Assembly (NCBI GenBank): GCA_022495005.1
Contig: JAGYXB010001357.1
Span: 62,001 to 126,000, forward strand
Source: Rhyacophila brunnea
Lineage: Eukaryota > Arthropoda > Insecta > Trichoptera > Rhyacophilidae
DNA: 64,000 nucleotides
Direction: 5' to 3'
Under the pieces are notes generated by a model. That model saw nothing but the letters and a program-made list of their open reading frames with translations, did no database searches and was not told the origin of the DNA. Made by a program: the position numbers and the translations under genes. Every line of letters begins with the position of its first letter. Position 1 is the first letter of the stretch. Positions 12,474-22,803 of the stretch are shown here, in pieces.

Positions 12474-12775
12474 ATTAAGCCATGCCTAACCAAACCATAA
12501 TCGATAAAAATATTCTTCTATCAATAAAATATCTAAAATTATCTATGTTTTAATGGCATAATTTTATAATAATTTATTGATAAACGAATATTTTATTACT
12601 ATTATCTACTATCGCTTGTATTAAAAAGGGTTTAATTGAATTTAAAAAAACTAACAAATACTATCTACACATTGTAGTCTTAGTACAATGAAAACAAATA
12701 CGTTTGACTGACGAAGTTAAGTGTGCACTATTTATGTCAGAACTTAACCGCCTACCTCCACCCTTCACTACTGGC
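12474..12775. repeat. Fragment of the 7754-8538 hAT-type family
   Basis: This stretch ends with the family's right half: 'cattgtagtcttag', 'acaaatacgtttgactgac', 'gtgcactatttatgtc', 'cttaaccgcctacctccac', 'cactactg'. The left terminus is missing, so it is truncated. Confidence 0.6.
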
Positions 12776-13411
12776 GTATGTACACCCACAATCGACGCCT
12801 AATTTATAATATAAGTATTAAGGCACCCATATACCAATATATTACTTGAAGAAACCACTTCTCTTCAAATCCTCTTGATCATTGCTATCTTGCAAAATTT
12901 GTAATTAAAAAAAGCATAAAGCCAGAGTTTTTTTTTTGTTTCTATAAATATCTTAATCCGCCACTGTTATAAATAACCTCGTGCAATATTGCACGGGAAG
13001 ATATTCAAGCCCTTCCCCTAACAAAGTAAACGCTAGGGGTGTAAAGCACCCCGTCCTAGCACCCCGGGCAATGGTATTATAATATAATGTGACCACCATA
13101 TGCGTGAAACTATGAAAATTGTTATAAATTATCGGCTCCAGCTATCATCTCCTCCAAACACGTATATCATGGCAATTATTATGAAGTGTTGAAATTGGGT
13201 GAATTTTACTGTAGCACCCAATTTTAAGGGATGATTTTATTCACACAATTTAATTCAAACTAGCATGAACATGAAAACAAACGTCTGTACTTATATAAAC
13301 TAGCTTGTCGGTGAAAGATGAAACAAGAGTTTCATAAACAAATATATATATATAAGTATATATTTATAAAACAAAGTACATCATATACCATATCAATATT
13401 CCTATTATCTT

Positions 13412-13734
13412 CCAGCGCATCTATTCTATACACAAGACTGCTATCGGCCACTATCGGCGGCTATCGTGGGTTAGTTTATCATGTTTATGTATTGAGGTAT
13501 TATATTATTAAAATAAGTTAGCCGTCTAAACTTTCAAAACTGTATATCTTACTCTAAAGGTTAACACAAAAGTAACAAAAGATGTGTTCTTAAAATATCT
13601 ATAGCACTTTTTGACATTTCAGACGGTTAACTTATTGTAACAATTAACCTCTCAATACATAAATATGATAAACTACCCTCGATAGCTGCCGATAGCCGCT
13701 GATACCAGCCTTGTGTATATAATATATGCGCTGG
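13412..13734. mobile_element. MITE with ~120-bp inverted arms
   Basis: The left arm begins 'ccagcgcatctattctatac', and the right arm is its inverse (…'gtatataatatatgcgctgg'). Pairing continues through 'ctatcgg', 'tagtttatcat', 'tttatgtattgag', 'taagttarccgtct'. The 323-base element is almost entirely palindromic, with a loop of about 75 bases, so it can fold into one long hairpin. Confidence 0.75.
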
Positions 13735-14104
13735 TTTATTAAATATTTTAGTGCAAGCATAGAGTTTTTCAAATTTATTATAAATTTTCGATCAAACGAA
13801 CAAAAAAAATCACATAGAAATTTGTGTTGTCACTTTGGCGAACTAAGTAAGTATTACGATCAATTTCTTACAAAATATTGCGGTGATATTTCAATGAATA
13901 GTATCACAGCGATTTTATTTCAACCTTAATGAAAGGACAACATAGCTTCTTATATAAATAGTTAAATACTATTAAGATAATGTTAGTAATAGATAGGTAG
14001 TAGTTTTTATTCAAACTTTTTATATTTCATTTGATATGACTTTTATTTCACGCATTCATTCAAAATATTCATATTTTTATAAAACCATTATTTTATTCAA
14101 CAAA

Positions 14105-14275
14105 TAAATCACAAGATTTAAGAATGTACATTCTTTATTGAACATACATAATTTTAAAACACCTAAGAGAAATATATAACCACTAGAAAAAATATTTTTG
14201 AATTTGGAATTTTGAAAAGGAGCACACCCAGCGAGATTCGAACCCGCGCCTATGTGCTAATTATGACCAATTTAA
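14105..14275 (-). repeat. tRNA-headed SINE family 2, copy
   Basis: Read on the minus strand, the head holds GCGGGTTCGAATCTCGC, a five-pair T arm (one G-T) around the canonical loop TTCGAAT, which is a good pol III B box. The body continues to 'tattgaacatacataatttt' (plus-strand spelling), shared with 6780-6960 and 54615-54700. It is probably a tRNA-derived SINE rather than a tRNA gene. Confidence 0.45.
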
Positions 14276-14404
14276 CTAATGTTTTTACTATTCTCACTGA
14301 AGCGCTTTTGTTATTGTTTGACAGCCGGCTTTTGTATTTTTTTTATTTTATTTTTTTATTAAGGAAACAAATAGTTACTTTTTTTATTACAAAAATATGT
14401 TTAA

Positions 14405-14773
14405 TGCGTCAATTACATTGAGCTACTTTACGAGCTGTTTGTTGGCAAATTTAAAAGCGGGCGATTCAGCTACTGCGATTGTGATGATGACACGCAAAAC
14501 ATTCCATTCGCTGAGAAGCCAACAAGCTAGCGACTATTTTGACAGAACGTAGTTCGTTTTTTACCGCGAGGTCGCTACTACGCTCTACTGCGCAGACGCA
14601 GTAGGCCCACACCCCGGCGCGTTGCGTGTAAAGTTGACCGGCTTTCAACTTTTCTCGGTAGATTGTTTACAATCTGCTTGTTAGCTTATTCGATGATGAC
14701 ACTGGGCGACTTTACAGGCAGATTGTAAATTCGCCAACAAGCAGCTCGTAAAGTAGTTCAATGTCATTGACGC
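14405..14773. mobile_element. Inverted-repeat MITE flanked by TTAA
   Basis: The 48-base termini are inverse copies ('gcgtcaattacattgagcta' on the left, 'gcgtcaatgacattgaacta' on the reversed right), continuing through 'ctttacgagctg' and 'ttgttggc'. TTAA lies directly outside both ends (14401-14404 and 14774-14777), the duplication made by piggyBac-type transposases. The interior is G+C-richer than the flanks and encodes nothing recognisable. Confidence 0.75.
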
Positions 14774-14779
14774 TTAAAG

Positions 14780-15586
14780 ATAGAATAGTGAAAAGCTATT
14801 GCAACCAGCAAAGTTTCCATATATAAATTATAATAATATATAGTTAAGCCTAACAAGATAAAAAGTAATAAAGTAAGAAGAACAAAAATATTAATAAATT
14901 ACATAAGAAAAATGATGAAGAATATTGATTAATATTATAGACAAAAAGTAACATTTTTTTAAATATTTAAGTTCTTATAATATATTATATTATGTGTGTT
15001 AATAATTATTGAAATTTATACATAATATGAGTGATCTAAGATAAAACAGAAAAGGAGAATGATAAGAATGTAAAAAAACATACATTTAAAATTGGATTAA
15101 TGTCCATTATACAAAATTTTGAAGATAGCGCATGGTGAATTACTGAAAGGATCAACGATGGAGAAATACATATTATAATTTTAATCGACGTTTCCAACCG
15201 GTGTCAGGATCTCTTAAAAAAATTGTCGCAATTATATAGGACACATATATCTTGTGTTGTCAGAGCACATGGGCGCAAATCCCAGGGTTTCGTAATTTTT
15301 CAAAATATTGGTTACGCTTATATATTTTCTTTGAGGTGTTTTCAAATTATGTATGTTCTTATTTCGTTTTATTCTTTAGAATTTTACCATTCGAAGAAGT
15401 GTCTTGAAACCATGCATTTTTTTCTACTTCATTACTGTTTCCACTTTTAACGCAACATTTAACACGTCGTGTAATATAATTATTTCGCTTAACGCACTTT
15501 AAAGCGCGTCAGAACGCCAGCGAATTAGAATAGCGTGCGCGCGCAGGCGTTAAGTTCGGTCGTCAAGCAATTTGACGGTCATATAA
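14780..15586. other. Unannotated stretch
   Basis: The sequence is A+T-rich and featureless to about 15470, then turns G+C-richer with several GCGC runs (15500-15560) just before the candidate exon at 15587. The G+C rise could be a promoter region, but no motif supports this. Confidence 0.35.
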
Positions 15587-15751
15587 TTCTGTTGGGACCC
15601 GCGTCGGGAGCAAGCGCTAACTCAACAGCGGCTAATGGCACTCAAAGCTGAAATACGAAATCAAAAAAAAGCAAAACTCAAAATATGCCAAAAAATGGAA
15701 AGACAAAATGAGAACACTCACACTACGCGAACATGTGATGGGAAAGCTGAG
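15587..15751 (+). CDS. Candidate short coding exon, unknown protein
   Basis: An open frame runs from 15587 with an ATG at 15635 and continues 39 codons to a consensus splice donor, GAG|GTACGA, at 15751/15752, in phase 0. The conceptual peptide is strongly basic and helix-prone, with segments REQALTQQRLMALKAEIRNQ and KKAKLKICQKMERQ that look like a coiled coil. Reading on without splicing meets a stop after two more codons. Composition is less A+T-rich than the flanks, and a GC-rich patch lies just upstream. I recognise no family. No partner exon is identifiable before the LINE remnant at 15845. It could be a first exon of a host or transposon gene, or chance. Confidence 0.25.
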
Positions 15752-15844
15752 GTACGATGAATTTTCTATTTCATTTATATTTTAAGTCTTATTTTCCACT
15801 TATAAGCCACTTTCACGTAAACAATCTTTGTGTATTAAAAAACA

Positions 15845-16070
15845 TATCATCATCCACTGCTGGATGAAGGCCTCTAAAAGCTGATTCCACTGTGCGTTGC
15901 GTTGCCATGTACTTCCGCAGAACTCAACCTTTTCATAGATCCAGCGGCTTCTTGGTCAACCTTGCGGACGTTTTGTACCTCGTGGGTACCACTGGATGAC
16001 TAGATTTGTCCAGCGATTGTCCCTTCTTCGAGCTATGTGTCCACCCCATTTCCATTTGAGGTGTTGGTAA
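15845..16070 (-). mobile_element. RTE-like LINE, 3' end fragment (minus strand)
   Basis: On the minus strand this encodes the tail ARRRDNRWTNLVIQWYPRGT, then KRPQGRP, W, and a WNQLLEAFIQQW end. It is followed by a TGATGATG-type 3' terminus at about 15850. It belongs to the same family as 58130-58905. Only the C-terminal tail and 3' end remain. Confidence 0.7.
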
Positions 16071-16307
16071 TTGTGCCGCAGAGGTGGACACGAGCTTTTA
16101 TATATTTTTTTTACGAAAACAATTTATTCCATTTATACAATTATAATAAATTCCTTTTCCTGTCGGCGCATCGGCTTTTCGATCCAATAATCGTTAATTG
16201 AAAATTTGAAATTTTCATTTCATTTTGATACACCATTATCACAAAATATTATATGAGGTAATATTAGGTTAGGTTATGTTATGTTAGGTTAGGTTCGGTT
16301 AGGTTAG

Positions 16308-19154
16308 GTTTGGTACTCAGGCTCAGGTTCGAGGTCTGCAATTTACGTGCCGACTACTCACTTACGCATCACAGGCGTCGGTTATGATAACGGAGGCGGC
16401 TGGACATGGGTAGAGATCGAAAAGCTTAGACTTTACAGCTGCTATTTCTCTCCCAATTCTCCCATAGACGCCTTCGCAAATGACCTCAGACGCCTCGAAG
16501 ATGACGTGAAAACGTCAATCCTACCTGTAATCCTTGCCGGAGACTTCAATGCAAAAGCTCCAGAATGGGGCTCATCGACAACAGACAGAAGAGGAGTCTT
16601 GCTCTCTGAGATGGTGTCTCACTTGCATTTACATGCGGCTAACATTGGTAGTCGTCACACCTTCGTCCGAGGCAGTAACGGCTCGGTCATTGATGCCACG
16701 TTTGCGGACGAATCGGTCGTGGGGGGAATCAGAAATTGGCAAGTCCTAGACGCATACTCCCACAGCGATCACCGCTATATCAGTTTTGATCTAAAAGCGT
16801 GCTTCACCAGACTCCAACCGAATCTCGCAAATACCGGTTGGGGGGTCCGAAAGCTCAGCCTGACGGCACTTGATGAGGCCGTTGCTGAAAGAAGGAGTGC
16901 GGTGCTAAGCAAACCACAGAGTGCTAGTGCTGAGGAAATTACCAGCGCTCTGAATGACCTTCTGCAACACAGTTGTGACGCTTCAATGCCCAGACGTAGC
17001 AGCCAAAACCAGCGACGGCCAGTCTACTGGTGGAACGAAGACATTGCTGAGCTCCGCCGCGAATGCCTTTCCTCCAGACGCCGGGCTCAACGGAGACCTA
17101 GCAACGACGACCTCCAACGGAATCACCAAGACCACAGGAAGGCGCTACGGAGAGCCATCAAAGAGAGCAAGGCAAGATGCTGGGCCGAGCTGTGCAGTTC
17201 AGTCAATGAAGATCCCTGGGGCATGCCCTACAAAATTGTAAGAAAGAGGCTCCGGACTGCAGTCGTAGATCCCTACTTCCAGGGTCCGGGCAATTTGGAG
17301 TCGGTAATAAGCACCCTTTTTCCACAGCACCAGCCCAGAAAAAGTTCCTGTGCTGCGATGGACGAGGTGATCAGCCCATTCTCCGAAGCAGAACTGCTTA
17401 TAGCTGCCAACCGCATAAAAACCGCAAAGGCACCAGGACCAGACTGCATTCCAAACGCGGTTATCAAACGAATTGCATTGACTGACCCTGAGCTGCTGCT
17501 GGCGGTTTTTAACACATGTCTGCGGGAAGGAACTTTCGCTTCGCCCTGGAAGAGGCAAAAACTAGTTCTCATACCAAAGGGCAAAGGGACGCCACCTGGC
17601 CCATCTTCGTACCGACCACTCTGCATGCTCGATGGAGCCGGAAAGCTGCTAGAAAGACTAATCCTTCAGCGACTCCAGGTGTCATTGGAGGATGAAGACA
17701 AAGGACTGTCACACAACCAGCACGGTTTCCGTCCTCGTCGATCTACCATCGATGCAATAGCGAAGGTAGTAGCGACGATCCGACTTGCCTGGCAAGGAAG
17801 TGTCAAGGCAAGTAAGCACGTCGTGTTGATTGCACTGGACGTCAAGAACGCCTTCAACACGGCAAATTGGGAACAAACCCTCAACGCGCTTGTCGAAATC
17901 GGCGCACCAGTGCACATCGTCAGGCTCGTCGAGAGCTACTTCACGGAGCGAGTACTCGAGTACGAGTGCACGGGCAAGAAGTGCCAACGTAACGTTTCGG
18001 CGGGTGTTCCACAGGGCTCAGTCCTTGGGCCAGCTCTGTGGAATGTAATGTACGATGGCCTTCTTAAAATCCCCTTGCCCGAAGAAGCGACTCTGGTTGC
18101 CTTCGCCGATGACGTGGCCGTCCTCGTCACAGCTAAAACAACCCAGCTACTACGCTTTGCTGCAGAGGAGACTATAAGAAAAGTCAGAAGATGGCTTGAC
18201 AGCAGAGGGCTCGAACTCGCTGTCCATAAAACAGAAGCCGTCTTTTTCACAAGGCGCAGAAAGCTGGCGCCGCCAAAACTTGAGGTCGACGGCTTCGAGG
18301 TGCCGTTCTCCAGATCATTACGGTACCTCGGAGTACAGATCGACGACAAGCTGCGATTTGCAGAGCACGCAGAAAAGGCGGCGTCCAAGGCAACGAGAAT
18401 TGCAGAAGACCTTGCCAGGCTGATGCCCAACATCGGTGGACCAAAACAAAAGAGACGGAAACTCTACTCCGAAGTGGTTCACTCCGTCCTCCTATACGGC
18501 GCCCCATTATGGGCCGATGCCACGAAAATAGAGAGCACGAGGCTCACTCTGGCAAGGGTGCAAAGAAGAAGTGCACTCAGAGTCGCTTCGGCATACCGCA
18601 CGGTGTCGGAGGACGCCATCCTCGTGTTGACTGCCACCCCGCCCATAGACCTGCTTGCCAAAGAAAGGCAAGCAGTGTACAACGGTCAAAAAAAAGTCGA
18701 CGCTAAGGAGCTGACCATGCAAAAATGGAAAGAAAGGTGGGATGCCTCCACAAAGGGCAGGTGGACACATCAGCTCGTCGGAAACCTAAACGCGTGGTGC
18801 GAAAGGAAACACGGCGAGCTGAACTACCACCTGACCCAAATGCTCACTGGTCATGGATGCTTCTCCAACTACCTTCACAGGATAGGGAAAGAAGTGACCC
18901 GCGAATGCCATCACTGTGGAGGCCATGACGATAACCCTGCGCACACGCTGTTTGACTGCCCAGCTTGGGAGGAAGCCAGAAACACCCTGAAAGGGATTGT
19001 CAGCGAGGAAGCAATGTCGCTGACGAACATGGTTTCCTCAATGCTGGAAAGCACAGCTGCATGGTCAGCATGGGCAGAATTCGCATCGTGCGTCCTCAAG
19101 ACCAAAGAAGAAGACGAAAGATCTCGGCGAGGAGAACAGGTAGAAGTGGCCTAA
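16308..19154 (+). CDS. R1-clade ORF2: endonuclease (partial)-reverse transcriptase
   Basis: This is the polyprotein that nicks target DNA and reverse-transcribes the element RNA in place. The frame is open from 16308 and entered from the truncation junction, so it has no true start codon. A GTG at 16347 is only a convenient reference (935 codons to the stop). Numbering from there: APE endonuclease C-terminal half with GDFNAK (65-70) and SDH (140-142), the N-terminal catalytic Asn/Glu motifs being lost; RT domain with KAPGPD (~365), LIPKGKG (~407), ALDVKNAFN (~497), GVPQGSVLGP (~553) and catalytic FADD (586-589); thumb 'RYLGVQID' (~660); and a C-terminal zinc finger C854-x2-C857-x8-H866-x4-C871. 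There are no frameshifts or stops. Composition is G+C-richer than its surroundings. The product probably lacks endonuclease activity because of the truncation. Confidence 0.93.
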   Translation, partial: VWYSGSGSRSAIYVPTTHLRITGVGYDNGGGWTWVEIEKLRLYSCYFSPNSPIDAFANDLRRLEDDVKTSILPVILAGDFNAKAPEWGSSTTDRRGVLLSEMVSHLHLHAANIGSRHTFVRGSNGSVIDATFADESVVGGIRNWQVLDAYSHSDHRYISFDLKACFTRLQPNLANTGWGVRKLSLTALDEAVAERRSAVLSKPQSASAEEITSALNDLLQHSCDASMPRRSSQNQRRPVYWWNEDIAELRRECLSSRRRAQRRPSNDDLQRNHQDHRKALRRAIKESKARCWAELCSSVNEDPWGMPYKIVRKRLRTAVVDPYFQGPGNLESVISTLFPQHQPRKSSCAAMDEVISPFSEAELLIAANRIKTAKAPGPDCIPNAVIKRIALTDPELLLAVFNTCLREGTFASPWKRQKLVLIPKGKGTPPGPSSYRPLCMLDGAGKLLERLILQRLQVSLEDEDKGLSHNQHGFRPRRSTIDAIAKVVATIRLAWQGSVKASKHVVLIALDVKNAFNTANWEQTLNALVEIGAPVHIVRLVESYFTERVLEYECTGKKCQRNVSAGVPQGSVLGPALWNVMYDGLLKIPLPEEATLVAFADDVAVLVTAKTTQLLRFAAEETIRKVRRWLDSRGLELAVHKTEAVFFTRRRKLAPPKLEVDGFEVPFSRSLRYLGVQIDDKLRFAEHAEKAASKATRIAEDLARLMPNIGGPKQKRRKLYSEVVHSVLLYGAPLWADATKIESTRLTLARVQRRSALRVASAYRTVSEDAILVLTATPPIDLLAKERQAVYNGQKKVDAKELTMQKWKERWDASTKGRWTHQLVGNLNAWCERKHGELNYHLTQMLTGHGCFSNYLHRIGKEVTRECHHCGGHDDNPAHTLFDCPAWEEARNTLKGIVSEEAMSLTNMVSSMLESTAAWSAWAEFASCVLKTKEEDERSRRGEQVEVA

Positions 19155-19335
19155 CAAAAGGCAAGGACATAGCTGCCTCCCTGAAGTAATGCATAAAAGC
19201 GGATTCCGGGGGGGCAGCTGAGAAGAGGAGGGGGGTTTTAGTGGGTAAGAATCCCACACTACCATCAGTCAGTCGCCGCTGACTGCTGGTGGTGTCTTAA
19301 GAAGATTTCCCCCCGCCGAAAAAAAAAAAAAAAAA
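16314..19335 (+). mobile_element. R1-clade non-LTR retrotransposon, 5'-truncated
   Basis: The body holds an uninterrupted ORF2, a structured 3' UTR and a 17-base A tract (19319-19335). Upstream it stops abruptly after GGTTAGGTTTGGTACTCAG, so ORF1, the 5' UTR and the first part of the endonuclease are missing. This is the usual outcome of incomplete target-primed reverse transcription. The 3' flank GGTTTGGTTTGG and the 5' flank are TTAGG-like. The R1 clade contains telomere-repeat-specific families (TRAS, SART), so targeted insertion is plausible. The intact frame suggests a relatively young insertion. Confidence 0.9.
19241..19290 (+). other. 3' UTR stem-loops of the LINE
   Basis: Two consecutive hairpins lie between the ORF2 stop and the poly(A). 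The first is GTGGG-taagaat-CCCAC (19241-19257). The second has ACCATCAGTCAG (19261-19272) pairing with CTGACTGCTGGT (19279-19290), 11 of 12 pairs with a 6-base loop. Structured 3' ends are known to be recognised by the RT in several non-LTR clades; that role here is inference. Confidence 0.55.
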
Positions 19336-19394
19336 GGTTTGGTTTGGTCTAAAAAGAAAGTTGTAAAATCTCATGTCCACCTCTGCGGCACATT

Positions 19395-20072
19395 TTCCGA
19401 GGTTTTTAGCGAACTCTATTACATTCAACTTACTGGTTATTGGTCGTTTCCAAGTTAATAATAAGAGTGATAATTTTTTTTATTCATGTACCTAATTCAA
19501 AGCTATTGCATGTAAGATAACACCAATAGCCACAATTCTAGATTCGTATGCATTCTGAAACATCAATATATCAACATAAATTACAACTAAAGATCTCAGA
19601 CGATAATTGAATACTCGTTACTCGAACACCATTAACCAGTTGATATCAAACCTTTGAATCAAGCAGTTCAAAAAAACCCCTCAAATCACTAATCCTACAT
19701 ATTCTATTTGTCCGAAAATGACGTAAAACTATTAAATAGTAAATTAACATAGATATATAAATATGTATAAGTATATATCCTCAAAATATATTACAGTGTA
19801 CTGGTGCATACAATACATAACCATTACAAACAGTTCAGTATATTAGTTAACTATGTAACTAATAATTATACACAAAAGTTCAACTTAGTAACTGAACAAA
19901 TACAAATGGCGACCCCTTAAATGAATGAACAACGAAGTCAAAATCAATGTACAGTAAGAAATAAAGATAGTTGTTCCTAGTTGATTCCAAAATTTGAGAA
20001 ATTATGCAGTGTACAAGAAACTCAACCTACATACAAATTGGTATTTTTAAAACGCCATGAAAATAAATTAAA
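19395..20072. other. Unannotated A+T-rich stretch
   Basis: I see no gene, element terminus or RNA structure here. Confidence 0.5.
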
Positions 20073-20574
20073 ATAATTACAAGATAAAAAAAACTTTTTA
20101 TATACCACGTTTTTAAATTTTCTGTTGAATTATAATAAACTTGTCAATTCTATGTATTAATAATTTAGGACAAATAAGGCAATTGTCAACAAATCATTTT
20201 TTTCCTATTTTGCAACAAACAAACAAATATAGAATACTGAAATGTCATTTTTATTTCCATATTAACGCACGTATATATTAATAATTTAGTTGCTAGGACC
20301 ACCCCTTTAGCAACAATTAATAGTTGATTGGATTACGGATTTCTTCCGAAATAACTTTTCATAAATAATAGAATTAACTGAAAATGAAATCAATTCTTCT
20401 TAAAGATGGATAAAAGTATTAAAATAATGCATTGGCATCGTTTTCTGATATATTCCAAAAGTTTCAAATGTCTAGCTAGTCGAGAAGTTAGTTAAAAATC
20501 GATTGCAAGATTTGTACCTACTGGATATACAACTACCGGACAAACAAGAATACGAGCTAAGAAAAACGTGGTAA
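20073..20574 (-). repeat. 480-base family, copy 1
   Basis: Family hallmarks, spelled in element orientation: a 5' end TTTTACCACGTTTTT; 'agctcgtattcttgtttgtc'; 'gcaatcgatttttaactaac'; 'agaatatatcagaacac'; the hairpin GTTGCTA…TAGCAAC; an inverted repeat around 'gaaatgtca'; the subterminal inverse AAAAACGTGGT; then a short AAAAAG/CTTTTT hairpin and 'atcttgtaattat'. This minus-strand copy is nearly full length and carries the 'ggacaaataaggcaattgtc' type of 3' module. Confidence 0.8.
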
Positions 20575-21807
20575 TATTAAAAATACTTGGTTCTGCGAGT
20601 GGCCGACAATAATTTATCAAATGAAATCTGTTAACGGCCCACATGCTCAGCGTACGTCAAAATGGAGCTTTTATGCTATTTTCAAAGCATGATCCTGGAC
20701 ATTCCTTAAACGTTGTAGATAATCTATTTATTTGAAGTCTTATTATCCTTTATATTTATTTTAAACATTTGATGACTGCATAAAGTATTTTTATTACATA
20801 AAATAGTATTATTTTAAACTTCTCGCTCTAATGTTTTAGAATATAATCATATTTCAGTACGTCCATGTGAAGTGGTGTTAAAATTTTTCATATTTATTAA
20901 TTTTTAAAAGCATTTACAAAACCATAGTAAAATTTATGTCGACATTATTAAAGTGAAATATTTACAAAAAAAAATTATATTGATAATCTCTGTGATCCCA
21001 AATTTGACAAGAATTCGGCATTTTATTATTCAAAAAATGGGCAAGATTTACACATTTAAAGATAATTTTAAAGATATTGGTTATAAGCTATGTATTTTCA
21101 TTCTAAGAATAATGTTTGCTTTATAATAATTATTGACGTAAGAATAAGGTAGTATTTTTTTGAAATACGCCATTTCTTTTGGCATTTCCCACTGGCTAAG
21201 CTACAACAGACGGCCGTAGCCATAAATTGACAAACGATAAATGAAGTAGGGAGTAATATCATGTTAACGCGCGTGTTAGAACATGTACCTAACCGATTTT
21301 TTTAAACGGTAAACACGCGCGTTACTAGTTTAGTGGAATTCATAAATGTTTAATAAGGAATTAACCTATAAATTTGATTATATAACGGAATTACCGATTA
21401 ATCTCAGAAAGGGTTATTCGATTTTATGACACATTGAAGAACTTTTTTTGCTGAATTAGAAAGAGAAGACCTAGTTACATCGAATTCCATTATTAACTCA
21501 AAACCTTTAAATTGTGAGATTTCTTATTGAAATGGGGTATCGGTTTGTTTTGAGAGTTTATATAAAACTATTTGGCATGTTTTCTAAAAACAGTATTCTA
21601 TAACTGTCAAAAACGCCCTAGGGCACCCGCACGCGAAATGATTTTTGAGGTCCGGCCGATCGGCGAGGCAAATTATAGCAATTAGAAGCATGCGATGGGT
21701 GATGCATAGGCAGACTATTTGAATTTTGGGACCCTTAAAATCGCTTTCTGTTTTCATCCTAACGGCGAGCGAAGGAGAGTTCCGTCGTATAACTTGCGCG
21801 CGAATCG
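20575..21807. other. Unannotated stretch with one short inverted repeat
   Basis: The only structure I see is an inverted repeat at 21263-21325 whose arms share the 13-base core TAACGCGCGTGTT. The rest is A+T-rich without coding or repeat signals, apart from a G+C-richer patch at 21620-21800. Confidence 0.4.
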
Positions 21808-22210
21808 AACGAAGTTTTTATTAGCTCATATTCTTGTTTGTCTGGTGGTTGTTTGTCCAGAACAAATCTTGCAATCGATTTTTATTTTTTTAGAATATAT
21901 CAGAACACAATGCCAATGCATTATTTTAATACTTTTAGCCATCTTTAAGCAGAATTGAATTCATTTTCAGTTAATTCTGTTTTGTGTGGAAAGTTATTTT
22001 AGAAAAAATCGTAAAAAGTAAAAGTATTGGTTGCTAAGGGGGTAGTCCTAACAACTAAATTATTAATATATACGTGCGTTACTATGGAAATCAAAATGAA
22101 ATGTCAAAATGACATTTCAGTATTCTATACATAGAATTGTCAAGTTTATATGATTCAACAGAAAATTTAAAAACGTCGTATATAAAAAGTTCTTTTTATC
22201 TTGTAATTAT
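21808..22210 (+). repeat. 480-base family, copy 2
   Basis: This plus-strand copy has a degraded 5' terminus and an internal deletion between 'gcaatcgattttta' and 'gaatatatcagaacac'. Both internal hairpins and the 3' end 'gttctttttatcttgtaatt' are present. Confidence 0.8.
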
Positions 22211-22330
22211 TAAGTATTTTATTTAGACATGAATTTGATGTCAATACATCCTTAACAGTCATCTATTTCCGATATAACATCTCATGATGATCTGTGATAC
22301 GGCTAACTGCATACGTACAAATTTCCCAAC

Positions 22331-22359
22331 ACGTATTTAGATATAATATCTAAATACGT
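22331..22359. repeat. Perfect 14-bp palindrome
   Basis: ACGTATTTAGATAT and its exact reverse complement are separated by one base. It lies between two copies of the 480-base family. It is probably a remnant of a fold-back element or a chance hairpin in A+T-rich DNA. Confidence 0.6.
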
Positions 22360-22499
22360 TAATAATGCAAAAGTTTTGAAAAGTGAGGAATATTATAATT
22401 GTCCTGCGAAGAAGGAAAATATAGCTTATTTAGCCCATAAATAATATTGACGAAAGAACCACGGCGATGATAGGACAAATAATTTGACAAATTTTGGTT

Positions 22500-22743
22500 A
22501 AAATATTATTGGTTGCTAAGGGGGTGGTCGTAGCAACTAAATTATTAATATATACGTGCGTTACTATGGAAATCAAAATGAAATGTCAAAATGACATTTC
22601 AGTATTGTATATTTTTTTGTTTGTTTGTTTTTATTTACTTCATATCAAGTACAAGTTTGAGCATATTGAGCATAATACTCGTAATTCAACAGAAAATTTA
22701 AAAACGTTGTATATAAAAAGCTATTTCTATCTTGTAAATATTT
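22500..22743 (+). repeat. 480-base family, copy 3 (3' half)
   Basis: This begins at 'tattattggttgctaagggg' and runs to 'tatcttgtaaatattt'. The 5' half is absent. It carries the 'catatcaagtacaagtttga' type of 3' module. Confidence 0.75.
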
Positions 22744-22803
22744 AATAAATTAGCTTTGATTTAATCGATTCAAGTACATAACTATTTAATCTCTTTTCTT
22801 TGG

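Larger units (their letters stand above)
16073..19391. mobile_element. Inverted-repeat element with TTAGG-like tract, split by LINE
   Basis: The 22-base termini (16073-16094 and 19370-19391) are inverted copies that differ at one base, with core GTGCCGCAGAGGTGGACA. Without the LINE the element would be about 0.3 kb. It has an A+T-rich left half, then a degenerate TTAGG array (about 16262-16313), and remains GGTTTGGTTTGG after the LINE poly(A). No clear target duplication is visible ('aatt' and 'attt' outside). This is older than the LINE it contains. Confidence 0.7.

Noticed and set aside
12960..12975. hAT-like right end TAATCCGCCACTG
   Set aside because: No partner CAGTGGCGG terminus with the flanking octamer TTATAAAT was found upstream.
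16347..16349. GTG as the start codon of ORF2
   Set aside because: The frame is already open from 16308 at the truncation junction and the endonuclease N-terminus is missing, so no start codon is real here.
17936..18433. 165-codon open frame (-) and other frames over 16.5-19.2 kb
   Set aside because: Shadows of the G+C-rich ORF2; only the plus-strand frame has RT motifs.
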